A stretch of DNA of 14,866 bases from an uncultured bacterium (GTDB lineage: Bacteria > Cyanobacteriota > Vampirovibrionia > Gastranaerophilales > Gastranaerophilaceae): the NCBI GenBank assembly GCA_902464375.1, contig CABQIM010000042.1, positions 1-14,866 of the forward strand. The letters run 5' to 3'. Positions 7,627 through 13,463 of this stretch are shown piece after piece. The number at the start of each line of letters is the position of its first letter. Position 1 is the first letter of the stretch. Under the pieces are notes generated by a model that saw only the letters and a list, made by a program, of their open reading frames with translations, did no database searches and had not been told where the DNA came from. Made by a program: the position numbers and the translations under genes.

Positions 7627-7671
7627 AAAAACAATTATTAACAAATGTAACAAAAATATAAACTACTGAAA

Positions 7672-7700
7672 TTGAATAAAAAATATCTACTTTATATATA
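7672..7700 (+). promoter_or_regulatory. putative promoter of the 322-residue gene
   Basis: TTGAAT (7672-7677), 17-base spacer, TATATA (7695-7700), with the ATG at 7731. Moderate match in AT-rich DNA. Confidence 0.4.
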
Positions 7701-7730
7701 TGCAAGACAAAAAGATGGAAGCAACGAATT

Positions 7731-8699
7731 ATGTCAATCGGCTATAACAATATGAATATGTATATGTATGGCAACAATGGTTTTGGTAACCTCCTTCAAC
7801 AAGGCTTGAATATGCTTGGTGGTGGTTACGGAATGGGCAATACGAGCTTTTTTACCAATTGTTATGGCGAAGTAAATTATGATAAAATGGCGGGCTTCCA
7901 AGTAGCAAATGCTTTACTCGGTACAACTTTCCAAATGATTGCTTCTAACAAAGCAAATAAAGCTAGTGAGCCGGAAGTTAATTATACTCAAGAACTAAAC
8001 GCTGTTGCCAAAGAAATAAAATCTAAAAATAATGAATGGGCAACAAAGAGTGATGAGTTAGATACCTTGAAGAAAGATAAGTCTAAGAATGAAGATAAGT
8101 TATCAAACCTAGATTTATCATCTGCAAAAACAGCATGCGAGGGTGCTAAAAAAGAGTATGATGAAGCAAATGCAAAAGATCCAAAACCAGGTAATATTGA
8201 AGATTTAAAAAAGACATATGAAGAAAAAAGAGAAACTTTTGAAAAATTAAAAAAAGAAAAAACGACTTTAGAAGACACAATAAAAAAACAAGAAGCAGAA
8301 ATAAAAGCAAAGGCTGAAGAAGTTGACGCTATTGAACAAAAGATTGCAGAATTAGAAGATAAACAGGCAAGTCTTCAAAAAACAGCTAATGAAAAGACTA
8401 TTGAAGGTCATAAGAGTAGTCCATTACTACGTGCTAGAAAAGAATGTATAGACAATTGGCAAGATACTCCAAATGAAAACAAGAAAAGTGCTTCTAAAGC
8501 AGAATTGGAAAAAGCTTTTCATGTATTCAAAAAAGGTGGAGAATCTGTTGCAGATAAGAAAAAAGCTGCAATTGCATTTACCAATATGTACAAATCTCTA
8601 GGTGATGAAAAAATGATAAATTCTTTTAAATCACTTAACACCGCTGTTCAAGCTTGGTTAGATGATTATAATAAACAACATAGACAAGACGTTGAATAA
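7731..8699 (+). CDS. hypothetical protein: Gly/Asn/Met-rich N-terminus plus long coiled coil
   Basis: 322 residues, family not recognised. Residues 1-48 are low complexity, rich in Asn, Gly, Met and Tyr, with no charged residue before Glu47 and no classical signal peptide. Residues 50-72 form a short non-polar segment (AGFQVANALLGTTFQMIA). Two charged coiled-coil stretches follow (about 85-145 and 155-222), broken by DPKPGN (150-155). A helical C-terminal region (about 228-322) contains HVFKKGG and two Trp residues. The ribosome site is weak (TGGAAG, about 9 bases upstream). A gel-like N-terminus with a coiled-coil rod suggests a structural, polymer-forming or surface-associated protein, but that is guesswork. 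Its stop lies 3 bases from the stop of the convergent membrane-protein gene. Confidence 0.7.
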   Translation: MSIGYNNMNMYMYGNNGFGNLLQQGLNMLGGGYGMGNTSFFTNCYGEVNYDKMAGFQVANALLGTTFQMIASNKANKASEPEVNYTQELNAVAKEIKSKNNEWATKSDELDTLKKDKSKNEDKLSNLDLSSAKTACEGAKKEYDEANAKDPKPGNIEDLKKTYEEKRETFEKLKKEKTTLEDTIKKQEAEIKAKAEEVDAIEQKIAELEDKQASLQKTANEKTIEGHKSSPLLRARKECIDNWQDTPNENKKSASKAELEKAFHVFKKGGESVADKKKAAIAFTNMYKSLGDEKMINSFKSLNTAVQAWLDDYNKQHRQDVE

Positions 8700-8702
8700 A
8701 TC

Positions 8703-10229
8703 TTAAGAATAAACGAATGGTGGGCCGTTTTTGATTTCAAAAAGAATGTTGTCTGCCATTACTTTTAGTTCTTCTTGAGATTTGCCATTTTGTTTTTGTA
8801 CAAAGAATTCATCGCATAGCGGTTCTATTGCAGAATCTTTTTTTGCTTTAAAGTTACGTAATTCCGTTGCGACTAAGCGATTTTGTAAATCCAATTCGAT
8901 TTGTGCGTTATATTTTTTTACTTGAACTTCTTTTACTGCTTCGGCAGCGGCTTTACCACCGTAGGCTAGAGCGGAAACCCCTGCAATCCCAAAGAATAGG
9001 TTTTTGAATTGCGGATTTTTAGGGTTCATTAGCCAATCGTAAAAGAATGACAAATAGTCATTTACGTGAGAAAAGTATGTGATTTTATTTCTGCCGGAAC
9101 CACCAATCATCGGGTTAACGCGCTCGGTTGCTTGGTTCATGTTATCAAGTAGTTGAGTTAAAAACGCTTGTTTCTCGTCTTCCGGCATGTTTATTTTTTC
9201 AACCGTCATTTTAACTTCTTCCGGTGTTGCGTAGACAGATTCAAGCAGGTTTTCTATTAGGTGCTTGTAGGCTTCCTTACCGGATAAAATCATTCCATTA
9301 TTGCCTTCTAGTTTGTTGATTGGTTTTCCGCTATTAAATTCTTCAATGACTTTATCTAAGCCTTTGCGTGTATTCTTAATACCTTTTGAGATGTACTCGT
9401 CACTTTTCCTAATGTTTTTTGCTGCATAATACCCTAAACCAAGCAGGGTAAGAAGAGTTGCTCCGCCAACAGCTAAAAGCGAACGATTATCAATTTTATT
9501 TTCTTCAAACTTGTCATTGCCGTTCCCACTCAACTTATCTTTACCCTTGAAAGAGAGTTCGCTGTTAAACATTTTTGCTTTAGAAGATAACATACTTCTT
9601 ATGATTTGGATTTTGCCGGAGAAAGACTGTGTTTCTACTGCGATTAAATTTTCTTGCAAATCTTTTTGGATGTCGGCTTCTTGTTTTTTTACCCAAACTT
9701 CTTTGAACCCGTCAATAAAGATTTTTCCCATAAAAGCCATTGAGCCCATTGTAATTACGCCTAAAGATGCAAGAATTGTTTTCCTGCTTGGAGATTGAAT
9801 CATACTGAATATACTCTGATGAATTTCGTCATTAATGCAATGATTACGAGTAATTCCCGGAAGAAGGTACTCTTTAGAACTTTCCAATTTCCCTTTAGAA
9901 AATTTTTTCATCATTGCCGTAAATCCGCCTAATAAAGCCATAACTCCTACAGTTGCTGCACATAGAGGGATTAGTGGATTTCTTTTTTTATCTTCTTTTT
10001 CGTAAACTCTTTTGGGTAAATCAATATTTGAGCCGGAAATAATCAAGGTATCGTAAGTTTCATCTAATGGAGTAAATCTGGCTTGATTTTCTTCATCAGC
10101 AAGAGGTTCTTTGACAAAAGAATTAACAATCACACCTTCTTTTACGTAGGTATCATTGCGTTTTTGCGTTTTAGTCATATTTCTTTGGTGTCTTGAAGAT
10201 TCAAGATCCTGATTTATTTTCGGTATCAT
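8703..10229 (-). CDS. hypothetical membrane protein with internal duplication
   Basis: 508 residues, family not recognised. Hydrophobic segments lie near 86-106, 151-173, 250-268 and 409-428. The two halves look duplicated: SRKTILASLGVITMG (148-162) through KEVWVKKQEADIQKDLQENL (176-195) corresponds to FKNLFFGIAGVSALAYGG (408-425) through KEVQVKKYNAQIELDLQNRL (433-452), followed by AVETQSF and VATELRNF respectively. The first segment of each half (about 90 and 250) also matches in place. The N-terminal 80 residues are polar and probably disordered, with no signal peptide. The start at 10229 overlaps the upstream gene by 29 bases. An alternative ATG at 10178 would lie 22 bases after that gene's stop; neither has a strong ribosome site, so the start is uncertain. 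It probably works with the upstream gene product. Confidence 0.7.
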   Translation of the reverse strand: MIPKINQDLESSRHQRNMTKTQKRNDTYVKEGVIVNSFVKEPLADEENQARFTPLDETYDTLIISGSNIDLPKRVYEKEDKKRNPLIPLCAATVGVMALLGGFTAMMKKFSKGKLESSKEYLLPGITRNHCINDEIHQSIFSMIQSPSRKTILASLGVITMGSMAFMGKIFIDGFKEVWVKKQEADIQKDLQENLIAVETQSFSGKIQIIRSMLSSKAKMFNSELSFKGKDKLSGNGNDKFEENKIDNRSLLAVGGATLLTLLGLGYYAAKNIRKSDEYISKGIKNTRKGLDKVIEEFNSGKPINKLEGNNGMILSGKEAYKHLIENLLESVYATPEEVKMTVEKINMPEDEKQAFLTQLLDNMNQATERVNPMIGGSGRNKITYFSHVNDYLSFFYDWLMNPKNPQFKNLFFGIAGVSALAYGGKAAAEAVKEVQVKKYNAQIELDLQNRLVATELRNFKAKKDSAIEPLCDEFFVQKQNGKSQEELKVMADNILFEIKNGPPFVYS

Positions 10230-10893
10230 CTTTTTTCTTTCTCAAGATTTTGTGTAGTATGGTTTTCAGATTAAATATTCTTTTGTCATCATCTATTTTT
10301 GTATCATCGTCTTTTGCGTTTTCTCGCTTAAAAATTTTAAACAGTCCTTTGAGTTTGGATTTTATATTGCTTACAAGTTCTGAAACTTTTTTCTCAACAA
10401 AAGCTTTAGCTTCGCCAAAAATTGCGTTCAGCTTGTCTTGTATATCAATAAATTTTTCTTTTATTTGTGAGAGCTTATCCATAACATTATTGATAATGTT
10501 AGGAATGTTTTTAATCGTATTTAAGATTGGAACGACGATATTATTAATTGTATACGCAACAGGTTTAAAAATAAAGCTGTTTGAAATCTGGTTTGCAAAA
10601 GTTGCTAATTTTTGTGCCATTTTTTCAATATTTTGTTGAAATTCTTCTGCCATTTCGGCTCTGTGCAGCAGATTACGTTCGTGGGCTTCAAGACGTTGTT
10701 CACGAGCTTTCATCATTGCTCCAATCATTGCGCATTGGTGATAACTCATTTCTCCGGCTTTTTGTGGACGTTCACCGACTCGAGTACTTCCACCACCCCC
10801 CATGCCGGAACACACAGGACAAGCAGAAGGCGGAAGGCCATGTGGACAACCTCCTGTATTCACTTTATTCACATTTTGTACTGCATTTGACAT
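10201..10893 (-). CDS. hypothetical protein with CxH/CxxC motif and amphipathic helices
   Basis: 230 residues from ATG 10893, chosen because AAGAAGGA (plus 10899-10906) sits five bases upstream; an upstream in-frame GTG at 10929 lacks this support. Near the N-terminus is a compact Cys/His motif: Cys16, His18, Cys25 and Cys28 in GGCPHGLPPSACPVCSG, followed by a Gly-rich linker; it could bind one zinc ion. Residues 48-100 are helical and charged. Residues 105-190 form amphipathic helices with hydrophobic/Asn/Lys patterning (IINNVMDKLSQIKEKF, VSELVSNIKSKLKGLFKIF) that resemble membrane-surface binding helices more than spanning segments. The tail is very basic/acidic and overlaps the next gene by 29 bases. 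No family recognised. A cobalamin riboswitch lies about 300 bases upstream on the same strand. Confidence 0.7.
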   Translation of the reverse strand: MSNAVQNVNKVNTGGCPHGLPPSACPVCSGMGGGGSTRVGERPQKAGEMSYHQCAMIGAMMKAREQRLEAHERNLLHRAEMAEEFQQNIEKMAQKLATFANQISNSFIFKPVAYTINNIVVPILNTIKNIPNIINNVMDKLSQIKEKFIDIQDKLNAIFGEAKAFVEKKVSELVSNIKSKLKGLFKIFKRENAKDDDTKIDDDKRIFNLKTILHKILRKKKDDTENKSGS

Positions 10894-10922
10894 AGTGTTC
10901 CTTCTTTGTAAGGATATTGCTA

Positions 10923-10945
10923 ATTTCACGCTTCGCCCTTGAGGG
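10923..10945 (+). repeat. 23-base direct repeat, copy 1
   Basis: Runs from ATTTCACGCTTC to CCTTGAGGG and is identical to copy 2, 80 bases away. Its core CTTCGCCCTTGAGGG resembles the GC-rich repeat at 7401-7419. The upstream GTG of the 230-residue gene falls inside it. Confidence 0.75.
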
Positions 10946-10951
10946 AAGAGC

Positions 10952-10970
10952 GGATTTTCGGTAGGGCTTT
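10952..10970. repeat. small palindrome
   Basis: GGGCT and AGCCC around a TT, within TAGGGCTTTAGCCCGTA. Short perfect hairpin inside the repeat cluster. Confidence 0.4.
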
Positions 10971-11002
10971 AGCCCGTAAGAACATGTTACATAAAGCTAC
11001 GC

Positions 11003-11025
11003 ATTTCACGCTTCGCCCTTGAGGG
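11003..11025 (+). repeat. 23-base direct repeat, copy 2
   Basis: Exact match to 10923-10945. Here it continues into an imperfect hairpin (11011-11031, CTTC/CCC against GGG/GAAG). Confidence 0.75.
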
Positions 11026-11103
11026 GAGAAGTTGGGCGGAGCCCTGATGAGGGTGGATACAAATAATTTGTATGCTTTATTTTTGTAAGATGAATTTATT
11101 ACC

Positions 11104-11168
11104 CCTCACCCGCATTCGTAACTCACTAACGTTCGAACGACTGCTCCCTCTCCCGCAAGGGGCGAGGA
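11104..11168. repeat. MITE-like element with 8-base terminal inverted repeats
   Basis: CCTCACCC (11104-11111) is matched by GGGCGAGG (11160-11167), inverted 7 of 8. The right end carries the inverted relative of the 7401-7419 repeat, and the perfect palindrome CGTTCGAACG lies inside at 11130-11139. It is too short to encode a transposase. Confidence 0.45.
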
Positions 11169-11194
11169 TTGTGTAAATATGACTGAATAATAGA

Positions 11195-11350
11195 GCTATC
11201 TTTGCAAACTATGACTCGTAATTTGCAATAATAAGTATTCCGGCTATAACGGCTGCGGCACAGTCACGGATTTTCACCGTAGTTTCCTGATATTCAGTAT
11301 AGCTCCTTCCCTTGTTAGGGAAGGTTGGGATGGGTATCAGTTCGCTATTT
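11195..11350 (-). ncRNA. cobalamin (vitamin B12) riboswitch
   Basis: Read on the minus strand, the conserved core is clear: AGGAAAC, then ACGGTGAAAATCCGT, then ACTGTGCCGCAGCCGT (plus about 11248-11287), matching the GGGAA / CCGGTGAAAATCCGG / CTGTCCCGCAACTGT pattern of the family. Further 3', CGAGTCA matches the family's GAGTCAG. A P2-like helix can be drawn between GCGAACT (plus 11339-11345) and AGTTTGC (plus 11204-11210), seven pairs with one G-U. P3 is CTGATA with TATCAG, enclosing a repeat-like hairpin. It has its own promoter just upstream. No terminator or B12 gene follows; the next gene starts about 300 bases on. The core is confident, the exact ends are not. Confidence 0.8.
11303..11337. 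repeat. repeat-like hairpin inside the riboswitch P3 arm
   Basis: CCTTCCC and GGGAAGG around TTGTTA form a perfect 7-base stem (11304-11323), followed by TTGGGATGGGT. It reads like the GC-rich intergenic repeats elsewhere in the window and lies where the riboswitch family tolerates length variation. Confidence 0.5.
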
Positions 11351-11381
11351 TCTTGAAATTGCGTACTGTATCTCCTATCTT

Positions 11382-11410
11382 ATCGTATGATAATCGCAGA
11401 ACTTTGTCAA
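11382..11410 (-). promoter_or_regulatory. promoter of the riboswitch transcript
   Basis: On the minus strand: perfect TTGACA (plus 11405-11410), 17 bases, TACGAT (plus 11382-11387). Predicted start near 11375, about 30 bases before the P2 helix of the riboswitch. Confidence 0.55.
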
Positions 11411-11432
11411 AACTTTTATAGTACAATATAAG
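11404..11432 (+). promoter_or_regulatory. promoter of the MATE gene
   Basis: TTGTCA (11404-11409), 17 bases, TATAAG (11427-11432). The ATG is at 11437, so the transcript would be leaderless or nearly so. Its -35 lies on the same bases as the -35 of the divergent riboswitch promoter. Confidence 0.5.
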
Positions 11433-11436
11433 TATT

Positions 11437-12741
11437 ATGCAAATTAGAAGTTTTTATATAAAAGATATTTTGAATATTGCGCTTCCTATTATGTTGGGAA
11501 ATCTTGGTTTTATACTTATTGGTGTTGGTGACGTAATTGTAGCCGGAAGACATTCTACAGATACACTTGCTGCTGTTAGCTTGGCAACTGCGGTAATAAA
11601 CTGTATAGTAATGGTCGGAATTGGAATTCTGAGTAGCATTTCTGCAATTCTTTCTAACTATAGAGGAGCCGGTAAGCAAGCAGAAAAGTATTTTTATCCG
11701 GCATTAAAATTTACAGCTATATTATCTGTAATAATATCGTTGGCTATTATTGCTTTTATACCGGTTATCAATCACCTTGGCTTTGAAGCAAGGCTTGTTC
11801 CGATGATTAAAGATTATTTCTGGGTGACTGCGTTTTCTATTTTTGGTGCGTATTTGCATTGTATGGCAAAAGAGTACTTGCAGTCTTTTGAAATTGTTGT
11901 TTTTCCAAATATTTTAACAGTTATTTGTATTTTTGTTAACGTTATATTGAATGTTATTTTTGCATTCGGTTGGGGCATTATTCCAGAAATGGGTGCAAAA
12001 GGGCTTGCAATATCTAGTTTAATAACAAGATATTTTATGGGATTTGTTTTGTTTTGGTACTGCTTTAAGCGCATTAAAATACAGCATCACAAAGACGGTG
12101 GATTCTATAAGGATTTGCTAAAAGTTGGAACACCTTCTTCTTTAGCGGTTGTAATTGAATTCATCGGATTTAATGCAACTACTGTAATTTTGGGTAGAAT
12201 TTCCGGAATTTATGCAGCAGCTCAAAATATTGTCTGCACATTAACGAGCGTATCATTTATGATTCCGTTTGCAATTTCAAATGCGACGGCTGTAAAAGTA
12301 GGATTTGCAAATGGTGCAAAGTATTATAAGTCATTAAAAACGTATGCTTATACAGGTATTTTAATGGCGGTTGCTTTTATGACTTGTTCAGCAATTGTTG
12401 TAGGTACTATACCGGAATTTCTTGTAAGTTTGTTTACAAAAGATGTGGAGTTGGTAAAAGTTTGTATACCAATTGTGTTTGCTCTTTGCTTTTTTCAAGT
12501 CTTTGACGGTATGCAAGTTGCGCTTGCAGGTATTTTTAGAGGTATAAAACAAACCGGTGTTGTAATGCTTGCTAATTTTATTGCATATTGGCTTGTGTCA
12601 ATTCCTCTCGGGTATTTTCTCGGATTTTATTGTCACATGAATTTACTTGGATTCTGGTTTGGACTTGTGACTGCAGCGATTGTATTGTGTTCAATTATGT
12701 TTACTACAATGTTGGTTAAGTTTAAAAAAATGGGAGAATAG
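11437..12741 (+). CDS. MATE-family multidrug/toxin efflux transporter
   Basis: 434 residues with about twelve hydrophobic segments in two homologous halves. MATE transporters export organic cations and other toxic compounds using a Na+ or H+ gradient across the inner membrane. The N-terminal signature is typical: DILNIALPIMLGNLGFILIG with GDVIVAGR at 31-38. The second half repeats the pattern, with VGTPSSLAVVIEFIGF near 231 and PFAISNATAVKVGFANGA near 275. Length is normal. There is no Shine-Dalgarno before the ATG, and the predicted promoter ends 4 bases upstream, suggesting a leaderless message. The subfamily (NorM or DinF-like) and substrate cannot be told. rsmE follows after 2 bases, so the three downstream genes are probably one operon. 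Confidence 0.9.
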   Translation: MQIRSFYIKDILNIALPIMLGNLGFILIGVGDVIVAGRHSTDTLAAVSLATAVINCIVMVGIGILSSISAILSNYRGAGKQAEKYFYPALKFTAILSVIISLAIIAFIPVINHLGFEARLVPMIKDYFWVTAFSIFGAYLHCMAKEYLQSFEIVVFPNILTVICIFVNVILNVIFAFGWGIIPEMGAKGLAISSLITRYFMGFVLFWYCFKRIKIQHHKDGGFYKDLLKVGTPSSLAVVIEFIGFNATTVILGRISGIYAAAQNIVCTLTSVSFMIPFAISNATAVKVGFANGAKYYKSLKTYAYTGILMAVAFMTCSAIVVGTIPEFLVSLFTKDVELVKVCIPIVFALCFFQVFDGMQVALAGIFRGIKQTGVVMLANFIAYWLVSIPLGYFLGFYCHMNLLGFWFGLVTAAIVLCSIMFTTMLVKFKKMGE

Positions 12742-12743
12742 AT

Positions 12744-13463
12744 ATGCCACATTTTTTTGTAAATTCAAATGATAGAAACGAAAATTTAATAACTGTAACA
12801 GATGTTGATAATTACAGACACATCGCTCGTTCACTAAGAGCAAGGTGCGGTGAAAAATTATTGCTGATTGATGAAAAACAAATTCAGTATGAAACAATAA
12901 TTAAAGAAATAAATTCTAAAGAAATTATTTGTGAAATTGAAAAATCCTATCATTCTGAGCGAGATTTGGAATTTGATTTGTATCTAGCGCAAAGTCCTTT
13001 GAGAAGTGATGCTCAATTGACAGTAATGGAAAAAGCAACAGAACTTGGTGTTAGAGCTGTGTATCCGGTTTTTACAGATAATTGTGCACTAAAAGTCAAT
13101 AAACAAGAAAAGTGGCAAAAGGTTATGTATGAAGCTTCTAAACAATGTGAAAGGGCAAAAATCCCGACATGTGAAGCTCCAATAACTTTTGATGAACTTT
13201 TAAAAAAAGAGTTTGATAAAGTAATTGTGTTCGCAGAACGCTCTACGGAAAAGAGCTTAAGATATTATTTAAACGAAAACCCGATTCAAAAAGGTGATAA
13301 AGTTTTGGTTATCATTGGACCGGAAGGCGGTTTTTCAGAAAAAGAATTTGAATATTTTAAACAAAAAAACTTGCCGTTGATTACTCTTGGAAATCTTATT
13401 TTAAAAGCTGAAACCGCTGTAATAGTCGGACTTGGAGATATTATTTATGAATATCAAGGATGA
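12744..13463 (+). CDS. rsmE: 16S rRNA (uracil(1498)-N3)-methyltransferase RsmE
   Basis: 239 residues, the usual length. RsmE uses S-adenosylmethionine to methylate U1498 of 16S rRNA in the 30S subunit. An N-terminal PUMA/PUA-like domain (1-70, starting MPHFFV and containing HIARSLRARCGEKL) precedes a SPOUT methyltransferase domain. Family motifs are KATELGV (97-103), EASKQCERAKIP (130-141), IGPEGGFS (191-198) and the knot segment LGNLILKAETA (215-225), where the usual Arg before AETA is Lys. GGGAG (12732-12736) lies seven bases before the ATG. It starts 2 bases after the MATE stop and overlaps the next gene by 17 bases. Confidence 0.95.
   Translation: MPHFFVNSNDRNENLITVTDVDNYRHIARSLRARCGEKLLLIDEKQIQYETIIKEINSKEIICEIEKSYHSERDLEFDLYLAQSPLRSDAQLTVMEKATELGVRAVYPVFTDNCALKVNKQEKWQKVMYEASKQCERAKIPTCEAPITFDELLKKEFDKVIVFAERSTEKSLRYYLNENPIQKGDKVLVIIGPEGGFSEKEFEYFKQKNLPLITLGNLILKAETAVIVGLGDIIYEYQG

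Larger units (their letters stand above)
7303..7730. other. gene-free spacer with GC-rich repeat remnants
   Basis: 428 bases between divergent genes. It holds the minus promoter (7326-7354), two copies of a 19-base repeat (7401-7419, 7460-7478), a palindrome TACGTACGTA (7424-7433), an imperfect hairpin (7480-7534), a four-unit heptad array (7599-7626) and the plus promoter for the next gene. No convincing ORF or structured RNA gene was seen. Confidence 0.6.
10894..11436. other. gene-free spacer with repeats and a riboswitch
   Basis: 543 bases between divergent genes. It contains two 23-base direct repeats, a small hairpin (10952-10970), a 64-base element with short terminal inverted repeats, the minus-strand cobalamin riboswitch, and two divergent promoters sharing their -35 position. 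No ORF of note lies between the riboswitch and the 230-residue gene. Confidence 0.65.

Noticed and set aside
10193..10895. Open frames on the plus strand opposite the 230-residue gene
   Set aside because: Antisense shadows of a gene with a supported ribosome site; their translations are low-complexity Phe/Ser/Leu with no domain.
10894..10929. GTG start extending the 230-residue protein by 12 residues
   Set aside because: It lies inside a 23-base intergenic repeat and lacks a ribosome site; the ATG at 10893 has AAGAAGGA at good spacing.
11148..11168. Riboswitch expression-platform terminator
   Set aside because: The hairpin lies about 30 bases after the riboswitch but has no T run, and it matches the dispersed repeat family.
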